Source: Chrysophaeum taylorii
Lineage: Eukaryota > Sar > Pelagophyceae > Pelagomonadales > Pelagomonadaceae
Reading direction: 5' to 3'
Assembly: GCA_029834535.1 (NCBI GenBank)
Contig: JAQMWT010000573.1
Coordinates: forward strand, 30,376 to 94,375
Length of the DNA: 64,000 nucleotides
Below are positions 27,055-38,263 of the stretch, one piece after another; positions within the stretch are counted from its first letter, which is position 1; every line of letters begins with the position of its first letter. A program made the position numbers and the translations under genes. The notes below the pieces were generated by a model that saw only the letters and a program-made list of their open reading frames with translations, was not told where the DNA came from and searched no databases.

Positions 27055-27510
27055 AGCATCGAGTACATGCTGTGGTGGAGGCGCGGCACGACGGCGAGTC
27101 GACGTCGACGGTGAGCCGCCGTCCCAACCGCAACTTCCGCAAGCGTGGGCTCGACCTCTCGGTGATCGCCAACATCTTGAACCTCCCCATCCGAATCAAG
27201 GAGAGCGACGACGTCGTGGCCATAAAACGCTTGAAACTCGAGCGAACGAAACTTTCCTACTTCCAGAACCTCTGCAAAACGTACAGGAAGCTGATTGAGG
27301 ACCTCAAAGATCCAACCCTCCGTTCCTCCAGGAAGTAAGTATACGAGCAGACCCTCCTCCCGGGACTCGAAGAGAAAATCAAGCTGTGGAGCAGCCAGAA
27401 CAACGGCTTATCGAGCATCCCTACGACCCCTCCGTCTACCTCGCATGTCGATGGGGCCAGAAATGACGCCGATGGCCTACAAGTCGCCGACGACGAGGCT
27501 GGTCTTTAAT
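27055..27510 (+). other. Open-frame region of unknown origin
   Basis: The plus strand holds a frame with RRPNRNFRKRGLDLSVIANI and IKRLKLERTKLSYFQNLCK, ending at TAA 27,336-27,338. The residue pattern (basic and helical) looks protein-like, but I recognise no family. It is fused in frame to repeat R1 upstream, so an independent gene start is not supported. Confidence 0.3.
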
Positions 27511-27789
27511 CATTGGCAGTGTACCGAGAAGCAGGTGCGCTAGTCGCACCTTCCGGCGGACAGCTGGCGAGCGGCGCTCGTTGGCAAGCCACGAGCAGAG
27601 CTACGCGTGGTTGGAACCTTCCTTCCACTTGGTCGATCGATCGAGAGGGTGCGCGTCTTCGACGCGGTGTTCGAATTTAAACTGAATAGTAACGCCGGAA
27701 TAAGGGTCTAGGGTCACTACTCGGGAAAGAGGTGGAGAAATAAAAGTTTGTAAGGGGGCGGAGGAGCACCGGCAGAGCGGGGGGGATTG
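27511..27789. other. No gene recognised
   Basis: Nothing recognisable between the open-frame region and repeat R1 copy 4. Confidence 0.4.
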
Positions 27790-28125
27790 TGCAGAGGAGA
27801 CGCTCACGTGATTCCTGGAAGGCGGATGTATCCCGAGATCCTAGCCACGAGCCCCGGGGGCAGGCGAAGAGTGGACTGCCCCGCCCGCATGTCGTGCGCA
27901 TGGATGAAAATGCGACGAAGTGCGGTGTCCTGCTGGGTGGGGGCTGCCCGAGGCGACGGCATGACCGAGGGCGGTGAGGCACAGCGCGCCCGGCCCCTGT
28001 CCAGGTTAATGCGTCGCGCCGGGCAACTCGCTCGGCCCGGTTTCAAGGGCCCAGCAGGAGGCTGAGCGCGGCGAGGCGGCGACGATGCCCAACTTGGAAA
28101 AGTGACTCTTCCTTCCGCTCGTTGT
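27790..28125 (-). repeat. Dispersed repeat family R1, copy 4
   Basis: This shares with copy 2 the GACGCTCACGTG..GGAAGGC.GATGTAT start and the GGGGGCAGGCGAAGAG core. It extends into the segment also seen at 24,865-24,940. Confidence 0.7.
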
Positions 28126-28781
28126 GACCACTCGCGATCGACTGAACGGCATTGATGTTATTATTGGCAGATATGAGTGCGCGCTCGAGCGTGCATATTC
28201 AGGGGAATCGTGCATGCAACTTCGATCTGCAAGCAGATCATATCACAGATAGAGGAGTTGGCCTCAACCGTATAGAGCATGAGGGGAGTTGAGGTGCACA
28301 TTGAAGTCGCAGACGATGACCATCGATAAGATTCGGGGATTCAATGATGGAACCTACGAAGATCTCTAGATTCAACGAGTTCCATCGGCCGGTGCCCACA
28401 ACGAACGAACAAAGAAGTTTTGACTCTTAGAAAAGGGCGGAGGTATGGCGCGCACGCCAGAGTGCTGTCGTGGCATCGACACAGCTTCGGCCAACAATCC
28501 GAAGAGAGCTTTAATGCTGCAGTCGACGCCGCAGCACGTGACGGGGCAGCAGCTTTTGTTTATTCTAAGAGCGGCGCGGGTGTCGACCGTAGGGACCGAC
28601 CTCCTCCTCCTGAAGTCGCAACACCCCTAACACATTCACGGGCGTGGAGCGTCCGCTATGGAAAACGGAGAAACCCCGAAGAAGAAGATCACCCCCCGTG
28701 ATGACGGCAGCCGTGTTGGGGCGCGACGTGTTGTGAAGCCCAGTCCTCCAGCTACCCCCGAGCAGGCGGAGCAGCAATTCC
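28126..28781. other. No gene recognised
   Basis: Mixed-composition intergenic DNA downstream of the glycosyltransferase stop. No motif-bearing frame was found. Confidence 0.45.
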
Positions 28782-30566
28782 TCAAACGTAAAGCATAGGC
28801 GTAGTATGCCTGTAGGGGAGGGTGTCTTGATCGTCCGAAGAAGCGAGGAGGGCAGCGTACAAAGTCTCGTACTTGAGCATCTGGTCTTCTACGCGGAAAC
28901 GGCGGAGCACCGCTGCCCGGGCGTTGGCCGCGAGGGTGGCGCGGCGGGAGGGGTCGTCGAGGAGAGCGGCGACCGCGTCGGCGATGGCCTGGGGCGTCGG
29001 GTCCGAGACCACGACTCCCGTTTCGTCGGGGACTAGATACTCGCCGATGCCCCCGACCCCAAAGGTGACCAGAGGGACCCCCGCGCTCAGAGCCTCGAGA
29101 TTTGCGATGCAAAAGGTCTCGGACCACGCGCGGAGAGAGGGGTTGACGATGACATCGAAAGATGCGTAGCGCGCGGCAAGCTTTTCGCCGCGAGGAACGG
29201 CGCCAACGAAGTCAATATTGATACCGTAGAGGTCTGCGAGGCGGCGCGTACTCTCGAGAGCTTCGCCCGCGCCCACGACCACAAATCTCGCCAATGGCCT
29301 GCGAGCGAGAAGGGCCATCGCGTGGACGAAGAGTCCCGGCGATTTTTCTGGAGCTACTCTGGCCACGAAACCGATAGTTTCAAAAAAATGAATATCTTTG
29401 TTTGGTCGAAAAACTGCCGCGTCGACACCGGGGGGGATGACAACCGTAGGGCCTACGACGCTGTCTGCGGCGTAGCGGCTGGGCGCGACCATCACGTCCA
29501 CCGAGACTCTCGGCTCGAGGTTCGGCAGCTCCATCACGAGCTTGGCGGGCTTGGCCGCCTCCGTTAGGATCGCATCCGACGAGTCGCGGGCGTTCGCGAA
29601 GACCACGATGTCGGGGTCGAGGGACCGGAACGTTCGCGCGAGGTGCAGCCAGGTCCGTCGCACCCACGGCGGCTCGCACGCGGCGAAGTTTCCGTCGGCT
29701 GCTCGAAGACGCTGCAGGAGGTACGCGTCCACCGATGCCTGGGAACCGTCGTACGCGAGCGCTTGACCACCCAACGGTTTTTGAAACGTCTCTTCTTCGG
29801 CAATCGATGGAATGGGAGCCGCAATCAACGGCACTCCCAGCGACCGGAGAATTTCTTTCAAATTTGAATTTTGGTCTTCTTCTTCTTCCAAAAACGTGAC
29901 GAACGTGAAATTGTGCGGCAGTCTCCGGAGTTGTTCGAGCCAAATTGTCTTCTGGCCGTCCAACTTCATCGACCCAACAAAAACGATCCGCGCCGGTGCC
30001 GAAGATAAGCGAGGCCATTCTGTCTCCGTTTGCGGGTAAAATTTCCTCCGCGGAGCATCGTCGACCACCGTATCGAACGACACCTCCACCCCTCCGAACC
30101 GCAGCACGTGGGTCGCGGGCTCGAGATTGTCGAGGACAATCGACACCATGTCACCTGGAAGCGTTCTCGGCGGTTGTTTGGTGCCCAACTCGACCGTCAA
30201 TTCTCTTCCAAAGCTCAGAAAAGAAATCTCCAACCGAGCTTCCGCGCCGACGTACCCAACGGGCGGCCACACCACCAGGACGTCGTCATCATAGGAGCAC
30301 GCGAGGTCCACTGTCTCGATTTTCGCGTGCACGAGGACGAGGCTTTTTGAACCGTTGCAGGCGCCGGGGACCGCAACACCCCACGGTTCGGGCTGCGGAT
30401 CGTAGCACGCGACATCCTTTGACGACTCGCGGTGGGCCACGCACACGCGGCCCTCGACGGCCGGCATGGCCACGAGCGTCTCCCCGCTCTTCCTCACGAT
30501 CGCGCGCTGCCACGTCTTGGCACCACATAACGCCGCCGCCACCGCCAGAAAGACTATCATCATCAT
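28782..30566 (-). CDS. GT4-family glycosyltransferase with signal peptide
   Basis: About 594 codons from ATG 30,566; ATG codons at 30,563 and 30,560 are equally possible, and the in-frame GTG just upstream is not a likely start. MMMIVFLAVAAALCGAK is a signal peptide or N-terminal anchor. The first 200 residues are a non-conserved, probably lumenal region with several Cys and NGS/NFT sequons. Residues about 190-370 form the N-terminal Rossmann lobe. The C-terminal lobe shows GFVARVAPEKSPGLFVHAMA, FVVVGAGEALE, the EX7E motif ETFCIANLE (about 483-491), and PLVTFGVGGIGEYL. This is the GT-B fold of retaining GT4 enzymes (nucleotide-sugar dependent). The acceptor cannot be told from sequence. It stands alone, flanked by repeats. 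Confidence 0.88.
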   Translation of the reverse strand: MMMIVFLAVAAALCGAKTWQRAIVRKSGETLVAMPAVEGRVCVAHRESSKDVACYDPQPEPWGVAVPGACNGSKSLVLVHAKIETVDLACSYDDDVLVVWPPVGYVGAEARLEISFLSFGRELTVELGTKQPPRTLPGDMVSIVLDNLEPATHVLRFGGVEVSFDTVVDDAPRRKFYPQTETEWPRLSSAPARIVFVGSMKLDGQKTIWLEQLRRLPHNFTFVTFLEEEEDQNSNLKEILRSLGVPLIAAPIPSIAEEETFQKPLGGQALAYDGSQASVDAYLLQRLRAADGNFAACEPPWVRRTWLHLARTFRSLDPDIVVFANARDSSDAILTEAAKPAKLVMELPNLEPRVSVDVMVAPSRYAADSVVGPTVVIPPGVDAAVFRPNKDIHFFETIGFVARVAPEKSPGLFVHAMALLARRPLARFVVVGAGEALESTRRLADLYGINIDFVGAVPRGEKLAARYASFDVIVNPSLRAWSETFCIANLEALSAGVPLVTFGVGGIGEYLVPDETGVVVSDPTPQAIADAVAALLDDPSRRATLAANARAAVLRRFRVEDQMLKYETLYAALLASSDDQDTLPYRHTTPMLYV

Positions 30567-30589
30567 CACTTACCCCCCCCCCGTGTTCA

Positions 30590-32400
30590 ACCGCCACCGA
30601 GTCGAGGCGTACATATCTGTCGCCGGAAAAAAAAAACTTGAAGCGCACAACACGTCAACGGCGAGATCGACAGCTCGTGCAGCAGCGGCGGCTCAGCACC
30701 ACCGTCCCGCTCCGGCACCTGCATTCGACAATGCCGATGCGCCCGAACTTGCTGCCGCTCCGCCTCGCCCGAACTCGCTGCGCCACCTCCTCGCGCCGTT
30801 CTCGTGCCGCCCATGCGGGGGCTTCGGCGGCGACGGTCGAGTAGTCGAGTGCGGATGCGAGTACGGCGGACTTCTTCGTGCGCTGCCTGAAGCTTTGCGG
30901 CGGCGGAAAACTTGAAGTCCGCGCACAGCAGATGTCCAGTGCCACGGCCGCGTTGGAAGAATGATACCAACGATGGGCAACAACCACGCGGCAGCACTAA
31001 GCGAATCGGCGAAGATGGCGCTGGCGACCAACTCATTTTCGGGGACTGCGTATCGAGACTTGGGCGTTGATGTGCTGACGCGGCTTCTGGAAATTATGCG
31101 GCTAGAAGAACAAGCAGCGGAAGCGCCAGGCCGCGAAGGCTGCTGGAGTCGCTTCGTAAGAAACAGAGCTCGAGCTCGCGAAGACGTCTTAAATCCCACC
31201 GAGTTTCAGAAACAGGGCGCGTCGCGTAGAATGCTGGCTCAGCCCGCTCCAGAAGCGCTTTTCTCTGCGTCGTGGTCGCCCGACCGAAGTTGTTACGTAT
31301 GAGGCGCTGGTTGACCCCTGGCCTTGGCAGTGCACTGTGTGGGGTGACAACAACCCGAGCAGCCGCCAGCCCGGGGTCGGGAGAACGCCCCCCAGCCCTC
31401 ACCAGTTGTGGTCGTCGTCGAAAAGGCGTTGGTTGGCCGGTGGGCCGGCGACCAAAGCCGCCGGGGCCGGGTTTTTTGTCTGTTTCCGGATTCACCCACG
31501 GCAGAATCTGTACGCGGGGCATTCCGTTTCGCGGGCACTGCCAGCCTTCGTTGTTGCTGTGGATTGTCCGTTATTCCTCTTGCCGCCGACATGCTCTGCG
31601 CCTGGCTTCCGTCGCCTGGTGTTGCTCGAAGATCGCCCAAGGCAGCAGCTTAAGTCTAATAGTATCTCTAAATTCCTTTCCGGGTTCCAGCATCGGTCAA
31701 CGCGCCCGCGACGCTCGGGACACTTGTCGTCGTAGAAAGGACGAACGCGAAAGAACACGCAATGCAAAGCAGGTTTTTTGAAGTGATGCGCAGGGTGGTC
31801 GCGTCTTTTATGCACGGTTGTGTGTGCCATAGATGATGGTATCACGTCCGTCTGAAGAGAGGAGTCACGGTCGAATGGCAGCAGATCGCGATATCGGATG
31901 ATGATAGAGGTCCGAATCGAAGGGGCGGCGAGTTTGCGGAGTGGCTGGTAGGTCGTGGAACCGCTCGCCAGGAGGTTTCGCGAGTGCATCTCAATAAGTT
32001 GTCAGTGCGCAGGGCCAAGTATAGCGCAAGATGTGGTGGACAGGTAAGAAGCTCGTGGCATCGAGGTCCAGAAAAATCAGCCCTGGTGGGTAGTCGTTGT
32101 CATTCAGCGTCGTCGTAAAGCAACCGAAATCAACAACAACAACAACACCCGGGTCGGTGGGTGAAAACTAAGCAAAGACCAAACAGTCGTAGCCTAGCAC
32201 ATGCACGAGCGACAAGTCGAGGTTCGACGCGGAGCTTCCATGTCGGCCGATTCGGCGGCTTCCATAGCGACCCAAATCATTCTGCCGTCATCGCCTATTT
32301 CAGTTTTCATTGGCAGCTTGGCGCGGTCGAATTTCCCCGAGAAACTTCCCGAACGCGCGGTGCGATTTCTTTCTCGGCAACGCGCTTCAACTCTCGTCCT
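30590..32400. other. No gene recognised
   Basis: A 1.8-kb GC-rich interval with overlapping frames on both strands (for example 30,587-31,036 minus and 31,272-31,781 plus). None has a recognisable motif or is favoured over its antisense shadow. The GT4 promoter should lie at its left end, but no element is identifiable. Confidence 0.45.
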
Positions 32401-35390
32401 GGTCGTTATTGTCTAAAACCTCGACGTCTTCGATGCCCTTGGCGGGATCCACCCAGCTGACCTGAGAGTCTTCGAGGCCCGCGGCGTCGAACCCAGCGTC
32501 GACAATCTCGCCGATTTCTGCCGCATACTTCCTTCTCGGTGGCCTCGATCACATTCAATGCTTGTTCGGACACAAACATCGAGACCAAATTACGTACGGG
32601 CAACTTCGTCCCGACTGAGCCCCGTCGCCATCTTCGCAATCGTCGTCCCGAGGGCTGCCGAGAACTTTCTTTATGATCGCGCCGTACTCTTTCAAGAGAA
32701 ATCAGAGACTTGACGATGGACGTTCACGAAGCACTTTCGAAGGACAACGAACTCGAGGCCGTCTTTGCCACCGTACTTGACAACAAAACGTTGTCTCGCG
32801 CGCGAACTGCACCATCAGCTTGTATTTGAACAACTTGCCCGGTGCTTCAAACAAAGTTTTCAAGCTTGGGTTGTCGGGCCCCGGCAAGGGCACAATCATC
32901 CTGAAAAGGGGCGGCGGATACTCGTTCATGCCATTGGCCATGTCCCGCATAAAGGTGAGGAGGACGCGGCTCGTCATTTGGTCAATGCGATCGAAGCGCG
33001 GCAACAGCACTCTGAGAAGCTGCGCTACAGTCTCGTTGCCCTCTGACTGATACTTTCGCACCAAAATGTCTGTCTGTGGTTACGGCGTCAGTCGCATCGC
33101 CAGCACCGCAAATCTTGACGCACTTGCCAGATTTGACACAAACAAGCGATCGTTTCTAACGTCGACCCACGTATACATGTGAGTCCGGCCGCTCGCCAAA
33201 CAGTCGGGACACACGAACCAGACGTTGAACACGCTGCCGGGAAACTGGATTTCGTTCTCAAGGAGCGCCATCGCTCATCATCTAGGCCGCCGCCACCTCG
33301 CTCTCAGGCTCCGCGCGCACCGAAACGGTGAGATTCGCCAACGAGGGGCTCGACGCACACCAGGCAGTTGCTTTTGGGATCACGTACGACAGCACCACTT
33401 CTCCAGGCGCACAGAGTTACCCCGAACTGGCGAGCAGTCGCTGCGAGGCGTTCAGCAAGATGAGGCCGATCAGAAACGTCACGACGAGCTGAAGCTCGCG
33501 CTGGCCTGGCGGTGGGTTGTTCGGAGTCCAAAAAGTCTCACGTTTATGTGGCTGTAGCTCGGGGAGCCGGAAGAGAACTACAGCGGTAGCAATCGCATCC
33601 TTAGTATCGCGCGGCGTCGTCGGGATCACGACCCTCGACTTGATCAGCGTTTTCAGTACAGCCTTGTAGTCTGCGTTGTCAATCTTGATATCGCGCAAAA
33701 GCCACCACAGGAGGTCACCGCCGAGCTCGCCACATCGAAGATAGGTCTTGAGAGACTCTCGAACATCTCCTGGCGCAATTCAATTCGCCGGGGAATTCCT
33801 TGGCTTTGACCACAAAATGGGCGATACTTGCCTCGGCAGCATCATCATCATCGGCTTTGAGAGCGTGGCCGACGAGCTCTGTCAACATATCCACAACAAA
33901 CGATTGCTTCAAAATCACGAGCTCGCCGTCGACCAGGACACCACCCTGTTTATGGCGCAACGAGATGGCATCGTCAAAGGTGGTCCCGGTCCCGTCGAAC
34001 ACGTCGCGGAGGTTCTGATCCCAGATAGACTTGAGAGTTTCGACGGTCGGGTACGCACCCCAAGGCGAGCATTCTTTCGTTTCCTCGCTAAAACGAGGTG
34101 TTCCAAGAGACTGCGCATATCTTTGCTCGTGCACGGCAGCGACGGCCTGGTCATCGTCGCCGAGCTGCGCGATTTCGTGGCATAAAATCCAAACAGCCAG
34201 CCACGATCGAGGAATTTTCTGCCCAACGCTTGGGAAGAGCGGCGTCAGATCGAAGATGGATTTGCGCGCGGCATCGGTCGCGGCTTTGTCGTCGACCGTC
34301 AACGCGAGCACTTTTGGCTGTACTTTGAGCATTGGGATTTCTTCACGGGAACCCCGCCCATTCTTCGCCATCGCCTCGGGCCACCCGTTGAGAACATTCT
34401 CGACAGCCTCGAGTAACCACGCCTTCCGCGCGGCGACCACGCTCTCGTCGTTGTGGTCGATGTCGGTTTTGGTGATGACGAGTTGCACGTCGCGGTGCTC
34501 GCGCTTGCAACGGCACCAAAAATCGACCGACGGCCCTCTGGAAATTCTCAGGATTGGCCCTGTCGATAGGGACAACGAGCAAGTAGAGCGCCGAGACCGT
34601 GAGGAACAGCGCCTGGGCGATCGCGTACTCTCTTTGCCCGCCCAAGTCGACGAAAAAGTGCGCGACGCTGTCGATCGTGACCGTCTCGAGGTCCAGGTAC
34701 AGCGTGCGACCATCCGGCGCCTGGCGCGGATTGGGTCGACCAGCGATGGCGTTCCGCAAGCTCGTCTTACCCGCACCGCCGTCGCCGACGAGCACGATTT
34801 TGAGCTGCTTGGAGGAGGAATCAGTGCCCGCGAGGTCGAGATCCTCCTAGAACCGCGCTATGGCTTGTAGGCCCTGCTCTGCGATCTCCAAGGGTGGGTG
34901 CTGGAGAGGATTGTTGATGAGAAACAGATGTTCGTAATTTCGTCAGCTTCAAAATCGAGCGCGGTGAGTTTGTTGCGGAATAGATTCAATTTTCGAAGCT
35001 CGGGTAGTCGGTCGCCGATGTCTTCGGGTAAGGCGGTGAAGCTGCAATTAGCTGCTTCCAGCTCCGTGAGCTTTGAGCAGTTGGCGGCGATCGCCTTGAG
35101 CGCGTCGTCCGTCAAGTTCACGCACATCGAGACGTCGAGCTTTGTGAGCTTTGAGCAGTTGGCGGCGATCGCCTTGAGCGCGTCGTCAGTGATATTGATT
35201 CTAAAAAGGATCACGCGCGTGACTTTGCGCGACAGAAAGTACTTCACGCGCGCATCATTGCCGCCCAACCCCAAAAAACGGATCGTCCGACCGCCGTCTT
35301 CGACGATCCTGTCTCGATACTTCTTCACAAACGCACGGTCCTCGTCGGAGAGAGAGTGCCCCGTCGTGCGAGCTCGCTCGCCGCGCCCAT
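32400..35390 (-). pseudogene. ROCO family (LRR-Roc-COR) pseudogene
   Basis: The minus strand encodes, in order but in different frames: leucine-rich repeats (35,328-34,930: two identical LTDDALKAIAANCSKLT units, then LPELRKLNLFRNKLTAL); the LRR-Roc junction NPLQHPPLEIAEQGLQAIARF; a Roc GTPase with P-loop GDGGAGKTS (34,760-34,790), DLGGQRE (G3) and TKTD (G4, near 34,480); and COR and C-terminal segments (34,200-32,700: FFPSVG-like LFPSVGQKIP, MRDIKIDN, VVRKYQSEGNE, PPLFRMIVPLPG). ROCO proteins are GTP-switch scaffolds, of which LRRK kinases are the known animal members. Frame changes near 35,360, 34,930, 34,520 and several below 33,700, plus a TAG at about 34,849-34,851, make it a pseudogene. 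No kinase domain was found. It lies head to head with the RRP12-like gene. Confidence 0.85.
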
Positions 35391-35489
35391 AATTATCTTC
35401 GTTGTGTAGGTCTCTACGAGGATTACGCGAGAACTTTCTTCTTTTTCTTCTCCGTTGGAGGGTAAGGGTGATTTAGAGGTGATTAGGCG
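35391..35489. promoter_or_regulatory. Divergent intergenic region between ROCO pseudogene and RRP12-like gene
   Basis: Only about 100 bp separate the ROCO 5' end (possible ATG near 35,390 on the minus strand) from the RRP12-like ATG, so any promoter is shared or overlapping. No TATA-like element was seen. A GAA/TTC-rich tract lies at 35,430-35,455. Confidence 0.4.
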
Positions 35490-38108
35490 ATGGATCTGGA
35501 TGAACTCGGAAAGGCCCTCGTCGAGGAGGAGGATGAGGAGGAGGAGCACGGCAAGGGGTTGCGGTTTGAGGGAAAGTCCGACGAGCACAAGTCGCTGCTG
35601 AAGGCCATCGAGGAAGCGATCGCGGGCGAGAAGAAGGGTCCCCCGACAGCGGCGGAGGTTTTGGCCGCGCTGATCTCGACCCTGAGTTTTCCTAGCAAGC
35701 ACGCCGTGGAGCTGCTGGAGCTCGTGGAGGCAATCCTTCCCCAAGCCGAGAGCGTGGTGCGCGCCAAGTTCGAGGCGGTCGTCGACGTGCTGGAACGGCT
35801 GAACGACGGGAACGCGGTCGGGCGGCGAAGCCTCAAGTGTTTGGCGATGGTGTTGGCAGCGCAGGAAGGCGCGGCGTGGCAGTTTCCGAACCGGCAGCGC
35901 GCTCTTTTGACGGTGCTGAAAGCCGCGATGGACCCAAAGCCCAAGACTCGAAAATCCGCTCGGCCGTTGGTGCGTCTCGTTTCGGAAGCTTCGCCGTCGG
36001 CGAAGAAGTTGATCCGTAAGTTCATCGATGGCCAGCTCCCGAGATCGCCGTATCACGCGCTCGCCCTCGCTGCCGAAGCCAAGGTCGGGACCGAAGCCAT
36101 CCTCACCCTCTTGCGCGCTGGCGGCGACGCGCGGGTCGTCTCGTGCGCCCTGGCCGCGTTGCGCGAGACGATGACGGACGGGACGGCGCTCGAGGTGCTG
36201 GCGACGTTCTCGGGGCAGGACAAGACCGAGTGGGCCAAGACCACAGCGCGGTGTTTGGAGCTCGCTGATGATATCACGGAGGTGGCGCCGGCGCTGGCGG
36301 CCTCGGGGGAGCCCGCCGTGCTGCGCGCCGCGGCGTTAAGGTTCGACGACCCGCTCGTCCGCGAGGCTATCGCGAAGCGCGGGGACGACGACCTCGTAGA
36401 ACTGTACGCCGAGACGCCGCACGCTGCGGACATCGCTGCGAGACTTGCCCCCTTGCGGGACCGCGGAAAATGCGTGGGCTTTTTCCGCAAGGCTGCCGAG
36501 AGCCTGGGGACCCGTTTTTTGCGAACCGTCTGGTCGTCGGACCCTCGTCGAATCAAGTGGGTAGCTCCGCTGGCGACCGCAACGCTCCCGGACTTTCTCG
36601 CGCTCGTGCTCCCGGTTGCCGTCAAGACCTACCCCGACACCCTCGCGTGGGGGCTGGCGCCCTCCGCCTGCCGCGGCGACTTGGAGCAACTTCCGGCGTT
36701 CCTCCCGACGCTCAAGGCCGCGCTCGAAGACGAGCCCGTCAGGCCCGTCGCCGCCCGGTGTTGCTCTGCGCTCGGGGAGAACCCGCAGATGACGGGCCCC
36801 GCCGCCCGCGAGCTCCTCCCCGCGTTGCTGGGCGCGGCGATGGCCGGGGCCGAGACCACGGGGATCGCGAGATTGGTCCCTCTGTGTCCCGATTTCGCGT
36901 CCGCGACGGTTCGCAAGGTCGCGAAGCGATTAGTGTCGAAGAGAAGTCGCGACGACGCGCCGTCGTCGCAGGTGCCCCAGCTCTGCGCGATCGGTGCCGC
37001 GCTGGTGCCCGGGCTGGATCCCGAGTCGAAGAGGGTCTTGTGGCGCGCGCTCCCTCTGAGCGGCGGCGACGCCGGAGCCGAGAAGGCGGCTTACGGCGCG
37101 GCGCTGGCGCTCGTGCCCGCCGTCGACGTCGATCGACTCGTAGATCTGTCGTGCCACGTGACCTCGAGGTTCCCGCGGCTCCAGTGCCTCGAGGCCCTCG
37201 TCGCCCACGACCCCTCGATAGTAGGCAAAATTGTTGCCGAGACGGTTTTATGTCTGAAAGACTCGAGCGCGAAGACGCGCCGCCAGGCGTTCGCCGTGCT
37301 GGACGAGATGCGGCGCGCGACCCCCGAGGAAGAGCTCCGAAAGATGCTCGTGGCTGGCCTCGCCGCGCGGACTCCCCACATGCGTTCGGCAGCGATGGGA
37401 GCTTTGACGCGAGTCGTCTACGACGGCGACCTTCCGCCAGAACTGCTCAGAGCAGCACTCCTGTTGGTCAAGAGCGATTCCCGAGAAGTTGTGAAGGCTG
37501 CCCTCGTCTTCGTGCACCTGGCCGTCGCGCGTCTCATCGACACCCTCGAGCCTATGCTCCCCGAGATCGTCCAGAGTCTGTTGGTGTGGGCTCCGGAGAA
37601 GAAAGCGCGTTTCCGGGCCAAGGTTAAGACTATTCTCCGAAAGCTCTGCCGCCGCTATGGTTTTGACAAGCTCAAACACCTCGTCCCAAATGCCGACGAG
37701 CCGCTCGTCTCCCACCTCAGGAAAGTCGACCAGCGCCGACTCAAGAGAAAATCTTCGACCGCCTCGGTGGTTGTTGTTGATGATGATGACGACGACGACG
37801 ACGACGACGACGAAGGAGAAGATTCTTCTTCGGACGAGGAGCTGGAGAACGTTCAAATGGGCAAGGACGACACGATCCTCGTGACGTCCGAGGACCCTGT
37901 CCCCAAGCAAAAGCCTTCAAAGAAGCCCTCGCAACAAACCAAGCTCCGCCGCCGCCGCCGCCGCCCCAAGCATCTCAAGGGGAAGGCTGCGGCCGCGGCA
38001 AAGCACGGGCGCAAACTCAAGTCAGACGCCACGCGGCCGGGCGCCCTCCAGCCCTACGACTGGACCCCGCTCCGCCAAGTCGGCCGCAAAAAGCAGCGGA
38101 CGCGCTAA
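35490..38108 (+). CDS. RRP12: RRP12-like ribosome biogenesis HEAT-repeat protein
   Basis: 872 codons from ATG 35,490 to TAA 38,106-38,108, uninterrupted. The body is an all-helical HEAT/ARM-like solenoid (residues about 50-730). The segment DSREVVKAALVFVHLAVARL..VQSLLVWAPEKKARFRAKVKTILRKLCRRYGFDKL (about 675-750) matches the conserved C-terminal core of RRP12 proteins (VV.A.LGF.K; LL.W....K..FR.KV..I.ERL.RR.G). Then come a run of Asp/Glu (about 765-790), a KRK/RRRRRR basic tail and a final YDWTPLRQ. RRP12 acts in nucleolar pre-40S/60S maturation and export. The length is shorter than the yeast protein of about 1,200 residues, mainly in the N-terminal half. Assignment is by motif only. Confidence 0.82.
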   Translation: MDLDELGKALVEEEDEEEEHGKGLRFEGKSDEHKSLLKAIEEAIAGEKKGPPTAAEVLAALISTLSFPSKHAVELLELVEAILPQAESVVRAKFEAVVDVLERLNDGNAVGRRSLKCLAMVLAAQEGAAWQFPNRQRALLTVLKAAMDPKPKTRKSARPLVRLVSEASPSAKKLIRKFIDGQLPRSPYHALALAAEAKVGTEAILTLLRAGGDARVVSCALAALRETMTDGTALEVLATFSGQDKTEWAKTTARCLELADDITEVAPALAASGEPAVLRAAALRFDDPLVREAIAKRGDDDLVELYAETPHAADIAARLAPLRDRGKCVGFFRKAAESLGTRFLRTVWSSDPRRIKWVAPLATATLPDFLALVLPVAVKTYPDTLAWGLAPSACRGDLEQLPAFLPTLKAALEDEPVRPVAARCCSALGENPQMTGPAARELLPALLGAAMAGAETTGIARLVPLCPDFASATVRKVAKRLVSKRSRDDAPSSQVPQLCAIGAALVPGLDPESKRVLWRALPLSGGDAGAEKAAYGAALALVPAVDVDRLVDLSCHVTSRFPRLQCLEALVAHDPSIVGKIVAETVLCLKDSSAKTRRQAFAVLDEMRRATPEEELRKMLVAGLAARTPHMRSAAMGALTRVVYDGDLPPELLRAALLLVKSDSREVVKAALVFVHLAVARLIDTLEPMLPEIVQSLLVWAPEKKARFRAKVKTILRKLCRRYGFDKLKHLVPNADEPLVSHLRKVDQRRLKRKSSTASVVVVDDDDDDDDDDDEGEDSSSDEELENVQMGKDDTILVTSEDPVPKQKPSKKPSQQTKLRRRRRRPKHLKGKAAAAAKHGRKLKSDATRPGALQPYDWTPLRQVGRKKQRTR

Positions 38109-38263
38109 TATTTTAAAAAAGAAAGGTTGGTTTTTTTTCCGAAGAAGAAGAAGAAAAAGCCGGGCAGCTGCTCTATAGTTCGTCGATCGATCGAGATAGG
38201 GGGGGGTTGAAAACGCAGAGGACTAGTAAAACAAAAAACGAGCGCAGCGAGAACAAAGAGTCG

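Noticed and set aside
26418-27338. Plus-strand frame of 306 codons
   Set aside because: It runs through dispersed repeat R1 and unrelated flanking sequence with no consistent protein family, so it is probably an accidental long frame.
32400-35390. Bacterial contamination as an explanation for the ROCO and AccD/AccA-like sequences
   Set aside because: The flanking genes, introns and retroelements are eukaryotic and the sequences are contiguous with them. ROCO genes are widespread in protists.
36470-37627. Plus-strand frame of 385 codons inside the RRP12-like gene
   Set aside because: Alternative frame of a real gene, Arg-rich and without motifs.
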